This document shows positions 8,053 to 17,349 of a stretch of DNA of 43,632 nt, piece by piece. Source of the DNA: Ignavibacteriota bacterium (lineage in GTDB: Bacteria > Bacteroidota > Ignavibacteria > Ignavibacteriales > Melioribacteraceae). The position numbers were made by a program, and so were the translations under genes. Under the pieces are notes generated by a model. That model ran no database searches and was not told the DNA's origin. It was given only the letters and a program-made list of their open reading frames with translations. The stretch covers positions 1 through 43,632 of the forward strand of contig JABFGH010000036.1 in assembly GCA_013112585.1 (NCBI GenBank). Reading direction: 5' to 3'. Within the stretch, counting starts at the first letter, position 1. Each line of letters opens with the position of its first letter.

Positions 8053-9357
8053 ATGACCACTCTAAAAAATTCCATCGGATTACGACTTGGTATAATTGCA
8101 GTTTTAACATTAGTACTTTTAATTCCTGCCTTAATGATTCAATCTTTAATTAGCGAAAGACAAGTAAGAAGAGACCAATCCATTAAAGAAGTATTTGATA
8201 AATGGGGAAACGCTCAAACTGTTTCGGGTCCAATTTTATCGCTGCCATTTAAATCATTTATTAAAAGTAATGATGGCACACTAACCTTTGTTACAAAGTA
8301 TGCTCACATACTGCCGGCAAATTTGGCAGTCAGCGGAAATATTAATCCAGAAATTCGTTACCGCGGCATTTACGAAACGGTTCTCTACAATACTAAACTA
8401 ATTTTTGAAGGCTACTTCGATTCAGGTGAATTAAAATCATTAAATATTCCTGAACAAAATATTATGTGGGATGAGGCGTTTGTATCGATTGGGATTACCG
8501 ACATGCGGGGTATAAAAGAATTGATAAAAATCCGATGGAACGAATCGGAATTAACAGCCAACCCGGGAATTGAAAGCAATGATGTTTTAACAAGCGGCGT
8601 TAGTGCTCCGGTTAAAATTGATAATAAAGAGGGGTTATTTGAATTCTCCTATTCAATTAATGCTAATGGATCCGAAGGATTATTCTTTACTCCATTAGGA
8701 AAAGAAACGGATGTAAATTTATCATCGAAATGGAACACGCCAAGTTTTGACGGTCAGTTTTTGCCGGTAAAAAGAGAAATAGATGAAAATGGTTTTACGG
8801 CGGAATGGAAGATTCTACATCTAAACAGAAATTATCCGCAGAAATGGATCGGCAGTAAATACCAAATAAACGCTTCTTCATTCGGTATCAATTTGTTAAT
8901 CCCCGTTGACGAATATCAGAAAACAATGCGGACCGCAAAATATTCAATACTTTTTATTGCGCTTACCTTCATTACTTTTTTTATGATAGAATTGCTAAAC
9001 CAAAAAACTATTCATCCATTACAATATTTACTTATCGGTTTTGCACTTCTTATTTTTTATTCACTTTTACTTGCAGTCTCCGAGCACCTCTTATTTAATT
9101 ATGCCTATCTCATTTCGGCACTGATGATCATTCTGCTCATAACAGCATATACACAGAGTGTTCTTAAATCGAAACTACATTCGTTACTAATTGCAGGCAT
9201 ATTAGTTATGCTATACAGCTATTTGTTTATAATTCTACAGTTACAAGATTACGCACTGCTCATGGGCAGCATCGGATTGTTTATAATTTTAGCATTGGTT
9301 ATGTACCTTACGCGCAAAGTTGATTGGTTCAGTATTATGCAGACAGATAAAAATTGA
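8053..9357 (+). CDS. creD: CreD-like inner membrane protein
   Basis: A membrane protein of 434 residues. One transmembrane helix lies at the N-terminus (about 9-30), a large periplasmic domain follows (about 35-290), and several helices close the protein (about 300-425). The segment after the first helix (MIQSLISERQVRRDQSIKEV) and SGPILSLPF are hallmarks of CreD, the 'cell envelope integrity' protein whose E. coli namesake belongs to the CreBC regulon. Its molecular role is not established. A TTG at 8005 would add 16 residues that run through a decayed gene fragment, so the ATG at 8053 is preferred. No creBC genes are nearby. Confidence 0.82.
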   Translation: MTTLKNSIGLRLGIIAVLTLVLLIPALMIQSLISERQVRRDQSIKEVFDKWGNAQTVSGPILSLPFKSFIKSNDGTLTFVTKYAHILPANLAVSGNINPEIRYRGIYETVLYNTKLIFEGYFDSGELKSLNIPEQNIMWDEAFVSIGITDMRGIKELIKIRWNESELTANPGIESNDVLTSGVSAPVKIDNKEGLFEFSYSINANGSEGLFFTPLGKETDVNLSSKWNTPSFDGQFLPVKREIDENGFTAEWKILHLNRNYPQKWIGSKYQINASSFGINLLIPVDEYQKTMRTAKYSILFIALTFITFFMIELLNQKTIHPLQYLLIGFALLIFYSLLLAVSEHLLFNYAYLISALMIILLITAYTQSVLKSKLHSLLIAGILVMLYSYLFIILQLQDYALLMGSIGLFIILALVMYLTRKVDWFSIMQTDKN

Positions 9358-9457
9358 GCACTTTTTAATTTCTGTTTTTAAAAAAATTAAGCGGTTTAAC
9401 TCAAGTTTTTATTTGCTGATTTAATTTCTTATAGAAATCTGAAGCATAATATTTTAC

Positions 9458-9491
9458 TTGACTGTGCATAATAATTAAATTATTTTATGCA
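9458..9491 (+). promoter_or_regulatory. vapBC promoter with overlapping operator palindrome
   Basis: TTGACT (9458-9463) and TATTTT (9481-9486) are separated by 17 bases, a sigma-70-like pair. An imperfect palindrome beginning TGCATAATAATT at 9465 and ending TTATTTTATGCA at 9491 (one extra base in the right arm) lies across the spacer and the -10 box. This is where a VapB-VapC complex would be expected to bind for autorepression; the binding is inferred. Confidence 0.5.
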
Positions 9492-9509
9492 TAAAATGGA
9501 GAAGTAAAA

Positions 9510-9704
9510 ATGAGAACTACATTAGATATACCTGAAAAACTTATGTTAGAAGCGTTAAGGGTGACCAAAAGTAAAACTAAGACCGAGTTAATAAAACTTG
9601 CTTTGGAAAATATTATTAGAAAAAATAAAATTTCTGATCTAAAAAAATTTAGGGGAAAAGTTGACCTGGATATAAACCTTGACTCAACGAGAAAAAGAAA
9701 ATGA
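9510..9704 (+). CDS. vapB: VapB-type antitoxin
   Basis: A 64-residue antitoxin. The N-terminus MRTTLDIPEKLMLEALRV is a ribbon-helix-helix DNA-binding domain of the kind seen in VapB proteins paired with PIN toxins. The C-terminal tail (about 40-64), rich in Lys and Asp, would be the part that blocks the toxin. GGAG precedes the ATG, the stop overlaps the toxin start by four bases, and a palindrome covers the promoter, so autoregulation is likely. The small size is normal for the family. Confidence 0.85.
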   Translation: MRTTLDIPEKLMLEALRVTKSKTKTELIKLALENIIRKNKISDLKKFRGKVDLDINLDSTRKRK

Positions 9705-10093
9705 AAATTCTTGTAGATAGCTCGGTTTGGATTGATTTTTTTCGCGGCGGAAATTCTTCTAAAGTTTTGGAGGGATATATTGACGACAATTTAATTTGCA
9801 CAAATGATTTGATATTAGCTGAACTAATTCCTCATTTAGTAATGCAAAAGCAGAAGAAATTAATAGCCTTATTAAATTTAATTGAAAAAATTCCAATCAT
9901 AATTAATTGGAGCAGAATTATAGAAAGCCAAACAAAATGTCTTAAAAATGGGATTAATAAAGTTGGTATTCCTGATCTAATAATTTTACAAAATGCTATT
10001 GATAATGAACTTAACTTATTTTCTTTTGATAAACACTTTAAATTGATTAGTAAGTTTCGAAACTCAAAATTAGTTTTAATAAGTCCCAAATAA
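9701..10093 (+). CDS. vapC: VapC-type PIN-domain ribonuclease toxin
   Basis: A 130-residue PIN-domain protein. The acidic residues that hold the metal are present as D6 (ILVDSSVWIDF), E41 (ILAELIPH), D92 (IPDLIILQNA) and D110 (FSFDKHF). VapC toxins cleave RNA, commonly tRNA or rRNA, and are held inactive by VapB; the target here cannot be read. The ATG lies within the last codons of vapB (ATGA overlap), the usual coupling. Nothing suggests inactivation. Confidence 0.87.
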   Translation: MKILVDSSVWIDFFRGGNSSKVLEGYIDDNLICTNDLILAELIPHLVMQKQKKLIALLNLIEKIPIIINWSRIIESQTKCLKNGINKVGIPDLIILQNAIDNELNLFSFDKHFKLISKFRNSKLVLISPK

Positions 10094-10358
10094 ATTTCTT
10101 TTCTTAATTTTAGTTTATCCTTGACAGCACATTAGCAATAATTTCTATTAAATTGAACTGCAGTAAAATACGACCACACAAATAACTATTCTATTCATAA
10201 TCATAAATAATTTAAGACCCTTTAACTCATTATAACGTAATGGGTTACGAGGAATTGCACTTGTCTTTTATAATAATTTTCTTTTAGTTTTAAATGAAGA
10301 GAAAAATATGAATCACAATTTTTGATAAATATTTTATTCAGGGTTAAAAGGTACTTCA

Positions 10359-10916
10359 ATGAAAAAATATGCTCTCCTTTTATTTTTAATTTTCATTTCA
10401 ACTGAAGTTATTTCACAGAAAAAAGACAAATATTCAATTTGGGCAAATGTGGGCGGCGGAATTTCACTTTCAAAATTTTCAAAAGGAAATGGAGGGCTAT
10501 CTTATAATTTCGGCTTATCTGCCAGTCGGGGCAAATGGATGCTGGCATTAAAACACCGAAATGAAACTGAGTTTATTCTTTTTGTTACTCCGCATGAATC
10601 ATTTAAATCAACCTCAGTTCTTTTCGGTTTATCAAATAGAATGCTGAAGGAGAGCAGCAATATTCAATTAAATGCAAATCTACTTATTGGCGCCAGCATA
10701 ATAAAAATTTCAGAACGCGGTAAGTTGATTGAAGATGAAAGATGGAGTAATAAGTATGAAATAAACGGTAGTTCGGCAATTGGTTTACCATTTGAATTTG
10801 AATTGCAATTGAGATTAAAAAATTACTTCGGCTTTTCATTTTCTGTCTTTTCAAATATCAATGGTTATGAGAATTTGTTTGGCTTTGGATTTAATTTGTT
10901 AGTCGGGAAAATGTAA
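10359..10916 (+). CDS. Secreted protein, probable small outer-membrane beta-barrel
   Basis: A 185-residue protein that I do not recognise by family. It begins with a clear signal peptide (MKKYALLLFLIFISTEVISQ, cut after about residue 20). The rest alternates polar and hydrophobic residues in glycine- and aromatic-rich strands (WANVGGGISLSKF, YNFGLSASRGKWMLALKHR, FGFSFSVFSNINGYENLFGFGF), the pattern of a small beta-barrel or lipocalin-like porin fold in the outer membrane. It lies 32 bases before a lipoprotein gene and may share its transcript. The 265 bases upstream hold no gene that I can support. Confidence 0.6.
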   Translation: MKKYALLLFLIFISTEVISQKKDKYSIWANVGGGISLSKFSKGNGGLSYNFGLSASRGKWMLALKHRNETEFILFVTPHESFKSTSVLFGLSNRMLKESSNIQLNANLLIGASIIKISERGKLIEDERWSNKYEINGSSAIGLPFEFELQLRLKNYFGFSFSVFSNINGYENLFGFGFNLLVGKM

Positions 10917-10948
10917 ATAGTCACAATTTTTTAAAGGGAGGCAAACTC

Positions 10949-11788
10949 ATGAAAATAATACTTATTATCCTTAGTACTTTATTTCTATTCAGTTGTGAAA
11001 AATCTACTGAACCGGTTACTACTGATGGAAACGCAAAATTAGTTGGTAAAGTGATTGATATAAACGGCAACCCATTAGACTCAGTGATTGTTGGGTTCAC
11101 GTATCCCAATATTCCCGATAGTATTATTTTTATTGGTGATTCGTTAGTATTAGATATTCCAAGGTCAATTGAGTACCAATCATTTACCGGGAATGATGGG
11201 ATGTTTGAAATTGGCTTTGGATTTGCAATAGAGCCGCCAGTAGACTTTGACAATATGTTCGCCTATAAGCCGGGGCAAGAACTTTGGAGATTTTCATCAA
11301 ACTTGGATTCTGTTTTTCGTGTTCGTCCGGGTGAGGATTCGATAACTGTACAAATGAATATTAATGATTGCTACCAAAAACCGGAGTTTAATGAAATTAC
11401 ACTTTATGACCATTTGCTGATCACATTTCCCAAAAATTATGGATGCTCCGAGGGTTTGTATACATCGGAAGATACACACGGGTTTTTAAAAAATCGTAAA
11501 GATTATGAAGTTACCTTTCATTGGGAACTTGGCATGACTCCTTTTTTCCCAAAAGAATTTGATTACTTACCAACTGCTGAGCAATATGAATATCCAAACA
11601 GAGAAATATTTTTTGTTGATGCTGATAGTGCGGCACTGTATTATTTTCATCCAATAAATAAACGTGGAATTGCACTAATTAAAAATGAAAATAAAACCAA
11701 GTACCGGGAACTGCTCTTTGTTGATTTTAAGATTGAAAGCTTAGACGAAGTCATGCAGATATTAAATACAATTAGATATAAGCATTAG
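10949..11788 (+). CDS. Lipoprotein with a carboxypeptidase-regulatory-like domain
   Basis: A 279-residue lipoprotein. The signal peptide ends in LFLFSC, the lipobox Cys. A beta-sandwich follows, similar to the CarboxypepD_reg fold (about 30-125): KLVGKVIDINGNPLDSVIVGF, then FTGNDGMFEIGF. The remaining 150 residues are not assignable. Such domains often sit on Bacteroidota surface lipoproteins. A GGGAGG site lies upstream of the ATG. The gene converges on the sucrose operon, with only 18 bases between stops and no clear hairpin there, so read-through from either side is possible. Confidence 0.68.
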   Translation: MKIILIILSTLFLFSCEKSTEPVTTDGNAKLVGKVIDINGNPLDSVIVGFTYPNIPDSIIFIGDSLVLDIPRSIEYQSFTGNDGMFEIGFGFAIEPPVDFDNMFAYKPGQELWRFSSNLDSVFRVRPGEDSITVQMNINDCYQKPEFNEITLYDHLLITFPKNYGCSEGLYTSEDTHGFLKNRKDYEVTFHWELGMTPFFPKEFDYLPTAEQYEYPNREIFFVDADSAALYYFHPINKRGIALIKNENKTKYRELLFVDFKIESLDEVMQILNTIRYKH

Positions 11789-11806
11789 AAAATTTAATTC
11801 ATTTTA

Positions 11807-12733
11807 CTATTCGCTGCTTGAATCCTTTTTCCCATACTTCTCAAGTATCTGCAAATCAAAAGGTTTACTCTCCTCACCAAAATAAACTGTTCTATGCGGA
11901 AATGGTATTTCGATATTGTTTTCATCGAAAGCATATTTTACTCTGCGCAAAAATTCTCTGCCAACCGCCCACTGCCTTATTGGGAGGGTTTTTATTCTCC
12001 CTTTTATTACAACAGCAGAATCACCGAATTTATCTACACCAAAAATTTCCGGTTCTTCAAGCATAAGTTTTCCAAATTTCGAATCTTCAAGAAGTTTTTG
12101 ACCGATCTCTTTCATAATATCAATTACTGTATCGGTATCTTCTTTATATGCGACACCAATTTCAAAAATATATGCCGACCATTCCTTGGTTAAATTGCTT
12201 AAAGTATCAATACTTCCATTGGGAAAAATATGAACTACTCCGGCAAGGTCTCTCAGAACAATAGTTCTAAAATTTATTTTTTCAACTAAACCGCCGGTAC
12301 CGTTTATCTGCGCAACATCACCAACCCTTACTTGATTTTCCATTGTGATAAAAATTCCAGATATAAAATCACGCACCAAATTCTGTGCACCAAACCCAAT
12401 AGCTAAACCGACTATACCCGCACCGGCAATTATAGGTCCAATCTCTACGCCAATTTCTCTAAGCACAACTAGGAATGCCGTAAGCCAAAGAGCCAATAGT
12501 GCTGCCTGCTTTAAGAGCCTAACCAAAGTGTTTACCCTTTTTTCCGATTCTGTCGGGGGTTCACCTTCAGCAACGCTTTTTTTAAGAAGCTGTTTTTCTA
12601 ATCTTCTTAAAAAGTTTAACAGCACCTTCATTACAACCCACGCAATCACAAGAATAATAATTATTCTTATAGATGTTTTAATAACTCCCTGCCAATCAAT
12701 TTCACCTATTATTTCATTAACAAATTCTAACAT
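11807..12733 (-). CDS. MscS-family mechanosensitive channel
   Basis: A 308-residue small-conductance mechanosensitive channel. It has three membrane segments (about 18-40, 73-95, 100-130); the third is the pore helix with the Gly/Ala-rich GAGIVGLAIGFGAQNLVRDF motif. The MscS beta domain follows (RVGDVAQINGTGGLVEKINFRTIVLRD, then VHIFPNGSI) and then the C-terminal cage domain. It releases small solutes when turgor rises suddenly. It is the last gene of the minus-strand sucrose operon, 54 bases after sucrose synthase. This suggests that its job includes letting out accumulated sucrose on osmotic downshock; that link is inferred from position. Confidence 0.9.
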   Translation of the reverse strand: MLEFVNEIIGEIDWQGVIKTSIRIIIILVIAWVVMKVLLNFLRRLEKQLLKKSVAEGEPPTESEKRVNTLVRLLKQAALLALWLTAFLVVLREIGVEIGPIIAGAGIVGLAIGFGAQNLVRDFISGIFITMENQVRVGDVAQINGTGGLVEKINFRTIVLRDLAGVVHIFPNGSIDTLSNLTKEWSAYIFEIGVAYKEDTDTVIDIMKEIGQKLLEDSKFGKLMLEEPEIFGVDKFGDSAVVIKGRIKTLPIRQWAVGREFLRRVKYAFDENNIEIPFPHRTVYFGEESKPFDLQILEKYGKKDSSSE

Positions 12734-12787
12734 TATAAATCCTTACATCATCTTTTTCTTATTTATAAAATTTCCAAAAATATATTT

Positions 12788-15175
12788 TTACATGTTATTA
12801 TGTTTTTCCAACAATTTTTCTGCACGAGGCTTAAATAGTAAATGATAAACTATATCAAGATAAGCTTCCATATCTTTCATATCTAAGTCTGTTAAGTATT
12901 TCCAAAATCCGAATATTTTTGAATTTGTTAAAAGTTTGTTTGAATACAACTTCCAATTGTAAGCCTCATTAACTCTCTTAATACTATTTTGCGAAATCTC
13001 TTTCCAATAATTTTCATCTTGATTAAAGCGGGTAACAACATCTAATAATATTTGCTTACTCTCCTCTTTATTTATCGGGTCAATATGAAAACCGCTTACA
13101 CCATTTTGAATTATTTCTAAAGGACCGCCATACTTTGTTGCAATTACAGGTATTCCCGAAATCATAGCTTCGAGAACAGTTAACCCGAATCCCTCAAATA
13201 ATCCCGGTTGAACGAACAATCCTTTTCTTTCAGCAATAATTCTGTAAACTTCCCCAGCATCATTTTTTCTAAATAGTTTTCCAATCCACCTAATTTTATT
13301 ATGAAGTTTAAACTCATCAATCAAACTCCACATGAGATGAATTTGTTCAATCTCTTCCTTGTCACTTGAGTTTGCCGCATCTATTTTTCCTGCAACAATA
13401 AACAAGTTTGCACGCTGCTGAAGTTCTTCCGATTCCCCGAACCATCTTACAAGTGAGGTTAGATTTTTATTTTTATCTAAACGAGCTAATGAAAATATCG
13501 GTACTAGATCAGGATTTTCCAATTCACCGAAAACTTCTTCATCTTCCATATTCTCAAAAAGTAGTTTGGTTAAATATTCCCTGCTCTTTTGATTACGCTG
13601 TTTTGTTTTTGTGTAAGGAAAAAACATTCGCTCATTTACTCCGGGCGAAATTATATTAAATTTAATATTATATAGATCAACACCATTTTCAACACGGTAA
13701 AGCCCCGGTAATGTAAAGTGTTTATGAGTTTCGTATTGACCAACGGAATATTCTGTTCCTGCAATCTCTTGATAAGTAGATGTGATTTGAAAGTTAGATG
13801 AATTCATTGCAATCAAATCGGCAGTAAACTGTGTTGAAAAATTATACTGATCTTCCATATCTTTCCAATATAAATCACTAAACAAATATTTACTTTTTTC
13901 GAGCGCATGTGCAATGCAGCACTGTGTTACATTAAATTTTTTAGAAAGTAAATATGAGACCAAATTACCATCAGAGTAGTTGCCGACTATTAAATCGGGG
14001 TTACCCTTAAACTCGGCTTTCAGTTCCACCTCTGCATCTTCGGCAAATTCTTCAAGGTAGGGCCAAATCTCAAATCGCGATATCCAGTTATCTGTAATCC
14101 TCGGATTGTGAGTTCTAAATGGAACCCGCAGTATCCATGTGTTTTTTGTGTTAACTACTTTTTCTAACCTCTGATTGCATTTAGTGTTGCCTGCATTCGG
14201 TATTAAGCGGGTAAGAATAATTATTTTAGGTAAAATATTTATTCCTGCTTGATTCAAAGAATCGATCAATGTTTTTTCTAATGCTTTAACTTGATCAAGT
14301 ATGTAAACGATTTGTCCGCCGCTATCGGGTAAGCCCAGTACATTTTGCTGAGCAAAATATCCATGCGGACTAACAATTGCGATATTGAATATCATTGGAA
14401 TTTTTGCTAAGAATTCCTTTAATGTAGTATTATCGGGCGAGTGCAGCAAGTTGTCAAGAAGCTGCAAATTCGATTTTATCTCCTTTACATCTTTACCTAA
14501 CCCCTTTTCAAAACCTAAGCTCTGCAGTTCATGTTTTATGTTTTCATATCGTTCTTTCTTATCAAATTTACCTAAAGTGTTAATTGTTTTTTTAATATTA
14601 GTTATAAGATGATCGGGCGATTTTATTCTATCGTTTAAAATTAATTGTTGACCATCATACTTGTGCAGCTTAACATAGTTGAACAAAACTTCTTTCCATT
14701 TATCAATATCATTGAACATTTTGCTTGAAAGAAATTTATTCAAGTATTCTACACCGTCGCCAATGCTCTGATAGTCCCTTACAGAAGGATAGTTTTCGTA
14801 AAAAGGTTTGAAGTTTAACGTTAGAATATCGTCATCAATATCGGGGTTAACAAATTTTTCTTTTGCTATCAAGTATTCTTTAATCGAAATTTTCTCAACC
14901 ACCATTTCTTCAATATTAGCAATGAAAAAACTTGAGTGCCCGATTTTTACTCTTACATCTAAATAAATTGTATGATTGTGAATTATAATTTCCTGCAGCA
15001 GATTTATTACTTCTTCAAGTTCTTCTGATACATTCGGTTCATCATTTTTATAGTTTCTAAAAATTTCACAAGTCTCGCCAATTATTAACAGCTTTTTTTC
15101 CTGCTCAAGTAATGAGTTTAAGAAATCAAAAAATTCAATTTTATTTTTTTCAATATATTCCAATATATCAATCAT
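12788..15175 (-). CDS. Sucrose synthase
   Basis: A 795-residue GT-B glycosyltransferase of family GT4 that catalyses the reversible reaction sucrose + UDP (or ADP) = NDP-glucose + fructose in the cytoplasm. The first 250 residues are the sucrose-synthase-specific N-terminal region. The catalytic part begins near FNIAIVSPHGYFAQQNVLG (about 265) with LPDSGGQIVYILDQ. The E-x7-E motif of GT4 enzymes is E661/E669 in EGFGLTVLEAM. The length matches plant and cyanobacterial enzymes (about 800). The ATG is 14 bases after the synthase/phosphatase gene and has a GAAAGG ribosome site. With fructokinase in the same operon, it gives the cell a route to recover sucrose as UDP-glucose and fructose 6-phosphate. 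Confidence 0.9.
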   Translation of the reverse strand: MIDILEYIEKNKIEFFDFLNSLLEQEKKLLIIGETCEIFRNYKNDEPNVSEELEEVINLLQEIIIHNHTIYLDVRVKIGHSSFFIANIEEMVVEKISIKEYLIAKEKFVNPDIDDDILTLNFKPFYENYPSVRDYQSIGDGVEYLNKFLSSKMFNDIDKWKEVLFNYVKLHKYDGQQLILNDRIKSPDHLITNIKKTINTLGKFDKKERYENIKHELQSLGFEKGLGKDVKEIKSNLQLLDNLLHSPDNTTLKEFLAKIPMIFNIAIVSPHGYFAQQNVLGLPDSGGQIVYILDQVKALEKTLIDSLNQAGINILPKIIILTRLIPNAGNTKCNQRLEKVVNTKNTWILRVPFRTHNPRITDNWISRFEIWPYLEEFAEDAEVELKAEFKGNPDLIVGNYSDGNLVSYLLSKKFNVTQCCIAHALEKSKYLFSDLYWKDMEDQYNFSTQFTADLIAMNSSNFQITSTYQEIAGTEYSVGQYETHKHFTLPGLYRVENGVDLYNIKFNIISPGVNERMFFPYTKTKQRNQKSREYLTKLLFENMEDEEVFGELENPDLVPIFSLARLDKNKNLTSLVRWFGESEELQQRANLFIVAGKIDAANSSDKEEIEQIHLMWSLIDEFKLHNKIRWIGKLFRKNDAGEVYRIIAERKGLFVQPGLFEGFGLTVLEAMISGIPVIATKYGGPLEIIQNGVSGFHIDPINKEESKQILLDVVTRFNQDENYWKEISQNSIKRVNEAYNWKLYSNKLLTNSKIFGFWKYLTDLDMKDMEAYLDIVYHLLFKPRAEKLLEKHNNM

Positions 15176-15189
15176 GTTTACAGCCTTTC

Positions 15190-17349
15190 TTATTTCTTAA
15201 AAAATTTATAATGATCTAAACCTTCTATAATACCATTTGCAAACTTACTATCGGCAAAATAAATTCGCCGCCTTCCTTTAAGTTTATCTAATTCCTTTGT
15301 ATGATTTGCAACAACTACACCAAATAATTCTCCGGTAAGCATGTCTTCATCATTACCCGAATCACCTCCAACAAGAATTGAATCTAACGGAATGTTCCAG
15401 CGATAGCTTAGATAACGTATTGCCCTGCCCTTGCTTGCTCTGAAGGGAAGTAAATCAATATATGTATCGTGACTAACAATAAGGTTAGTTTTAATTTTAT
15501 TGCTTCTCAGCAATTCCCGCGCTTCTTCAATTGCACCGATTTCTCCAATTAAATTATAGCTTATTTTAAAGTCACGCTGATTTTCCGGCACCTGCATTTC
15601 TATTCCCTCAACGCTGCTAAGCAGTTCTTTTATTTTCTTCGGTTTCCATGCATTTTTTATATGTGCCGCCCAGCTTGTTGAATAAATATATTCTTCACCG
15701 CTTCTGTAATAAATTTCGGACCCAACGGATGAAATTATTACATCGGGCATTATTAAATCAATTTCGGTTAAAATGCTTATTGCTGAATCGATCGTTCTTC
15801 CGGTTGCAACACCAAAGCCTATGCTGCTATCCATATTATCCAATATATTTTTTAATTTTAATATAGCTTCTTCATCTCCGGTAATGGTTTCATCAATATC
15901 AAGTATTATAAGTTTTTTGAATTTCAAAAATTTCCTTCCTGTCTCTATAAAAGTTCTCGGTTCTGTTTTTGTTTTATCAATAATTCCAATTGCGTTTTCC
16001 AAATATTTACTCGTATGTGCATCCCATGAATAAAATTCTTTAACATGGTCTATACCGCTTTGGGAATAACTGCTCCATAAATCTTTATCCTTTAAAATTT
16101 TATTTACGGCATCACTAATATTTTTTGTTTCTAAAACATCAACAAGAATTCCATTATGAAGATTACCTATAATATCTCTCGGTCCGCCGTCATCAGTAGT
16201 TACAACCGGCAGTCCGGCAGATGCCGCTTCAATTAATGTAATGCCGAAATTTTCAGTAAAAGCACTATTTACAAATACGCCTTGTGTCTCTGCGGCAATT
16301 CTGTATAGTTCCGGTACTTCATCTTCAGAATTTTTTTTGGGTATTGCCATTTTACCGTATAGGTTATACTTATCCAACTGCAGCAGCATATCTGTTAAAA
16401 CTTCTCTTTCTAATTCCGGCATTTCAGTTATATCTTTTCTGATACCGGCATAAATAGCGAGGTTAGCTTTTTCCTGCAGTTCCTTATCTTCGCCGTATGC
16501 TTTTATTAATCCCGATATATTTTTAATCTTGGTAGGGCGGCATAGGGTAAGAATTAAAGGTTTATGCATGTTTGTAAAAAACCGCCAAAGTTCTTCGGTT
16601 AAACTTGTTCTAATTTCTTTTTCTTCATCATCCCATTCGCGCTTTATATTATAGGGATAAAACTTTTCGAGTGATAGTCCCGGCGGAATAACCATAAATT
16701 TTGCAGCCGAATAATTTTCATACTTGCCGTACTGTTTTTTTATTTCATCCTTTGTACTGGTTATTACCCTGTCGGCATAAAAAATAGAATCCTCTTCTGC
16801 TTGAATTCTTTTTGACATGTTGAATCTTTTTTCAATTTCCTCTTCAGCATAATCATGAGCAATTAGTGATTCTTTTTTTAGAATACCGAGCGAATGTCCT
16901 GTATGAATGAACGGCAGTCCAAAAAATCTTGTTAGCTGCGTACAAACATATCCGGCATCGGCATAGTGGCTATGAATTAAATCGGGCAAACGATTTTGAG
17001 CTTTGAGGTATTTAATAGTTTTGTCAACAAATTCCTCAAGGTGATCCCAGAGCAATTCTTTACGCATATACTTTTTGCCGCCGCATCTAATTCTAACGAT
17101 GCTTAGCTTATCATTAACCTCCTCATACCGCTGTGCATAATCTTTTGATACTGACTTATCTTCTAAATACCTGGTAAGGATTTCTACTTTTTCCACCTTA
17201 GGGCTGCGGCTAAGATTTTCGGCAAATTCTAATACATACTTGGTTTGTCCGCCGGTATCAGAATCTCTTCCTAATTCTAAATCTCTTCCTCGCAATAAGC
17301 CGTGAATATTATATAATTGAATATACAAACCTTTATTAGTGCTGCTCAT
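15190..17349 (-). CDS. Bifunctional sucrose-phosphate synthase/sucrose-phosphatase
   Basis: A 719-residue fusion. Residues about 5-450 are a GT4 sucrose-phosphate synthase (GRDSDTGGQTKYVLEFAENL near the start; E-x7-E motif E366/E374 in ENFGITLIEAAS) that joins UDP-glucose and fructose 6-phosphate. Residues about 478-719 are a HAD-fold sucrose-phosphatase: DIDET with nucleophile D484 and general acid D486, then VATGRT, then GGDSGNDEDML for Mg2+. Both steps of sucrose synthesis are thus in one chain. The HAD part keeps all catalytic motifs, unlike many plant SPS enzymes, where this domain is inactive. The start overlaps the end of the fructokinase gene by 14 bases. Confidence 0.9.
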   Translation of the reverse strand: MSSTNKGLYIQLYNIHGLLRGRDLELGRDSDTGGQTKYVLEFAENLSRSPKVEKVEILTRYLEDKSVSKDYAQRYEEVNDKLSIVRIRCGGKKYMRKELLWDHLEEFVDKTIKYLKAQNRLPDLIHSHYADAGYVCTQLTRFFGLPFIHTGHSLGILKKESLIAHDYAEEEIEKRFNMSKRIQAEEDSIFYADRVITSTKDEIKKQYGKYENYSAAKFMVIPPGLSLEKFYPYNIKREWDDEEKEIRTSLTEELWRFFTNMHKPLILTLCRPTKIKNISGLIKAYGEDKELQEKANLAIYAGIRKDITEMPELEREVLTDMLLQLDKYNLYGKMAIPKKNSEDEVPELYRIAAETQGVFVNSAFTENFGITLIEAASAGLPVVTTDDGGPRDIIGNLHNGILVDVLETKNISDAVNKILKDKDLWSSYSQSGIDHVKEFYSWDAHTSKYLENAIGIIDKTKTEPRTFIETGRKFLKFKKLIILDIDETITGDEEAILKLKNILDNMDSSIGFGVATGRTIDSAISILTEIDLIMPDVIISSVGSEIYYRSGEEYIYSTSWAAHIKNAWKPKKIKELLSSVEGIEMQVPENQRDFKISYNLIGEIGAIEEARELLRSNKIKTNLIVSHDTYIDLLPFRASKGRAIRYLSYRWNIPLDSILVGGDSGNDEDMLTGELFGVVVANHTKELDKLKGRRRIYFADSKFANGIIEGLDHYKFFKK

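Noticed and set aside
12345-12845. Open frame of 166 codons on the plus strand
   Set aside because: It is antisense to the MscS and sucrose synthase genes and has no recognisable domain; it reflects the codon use of the real genes.
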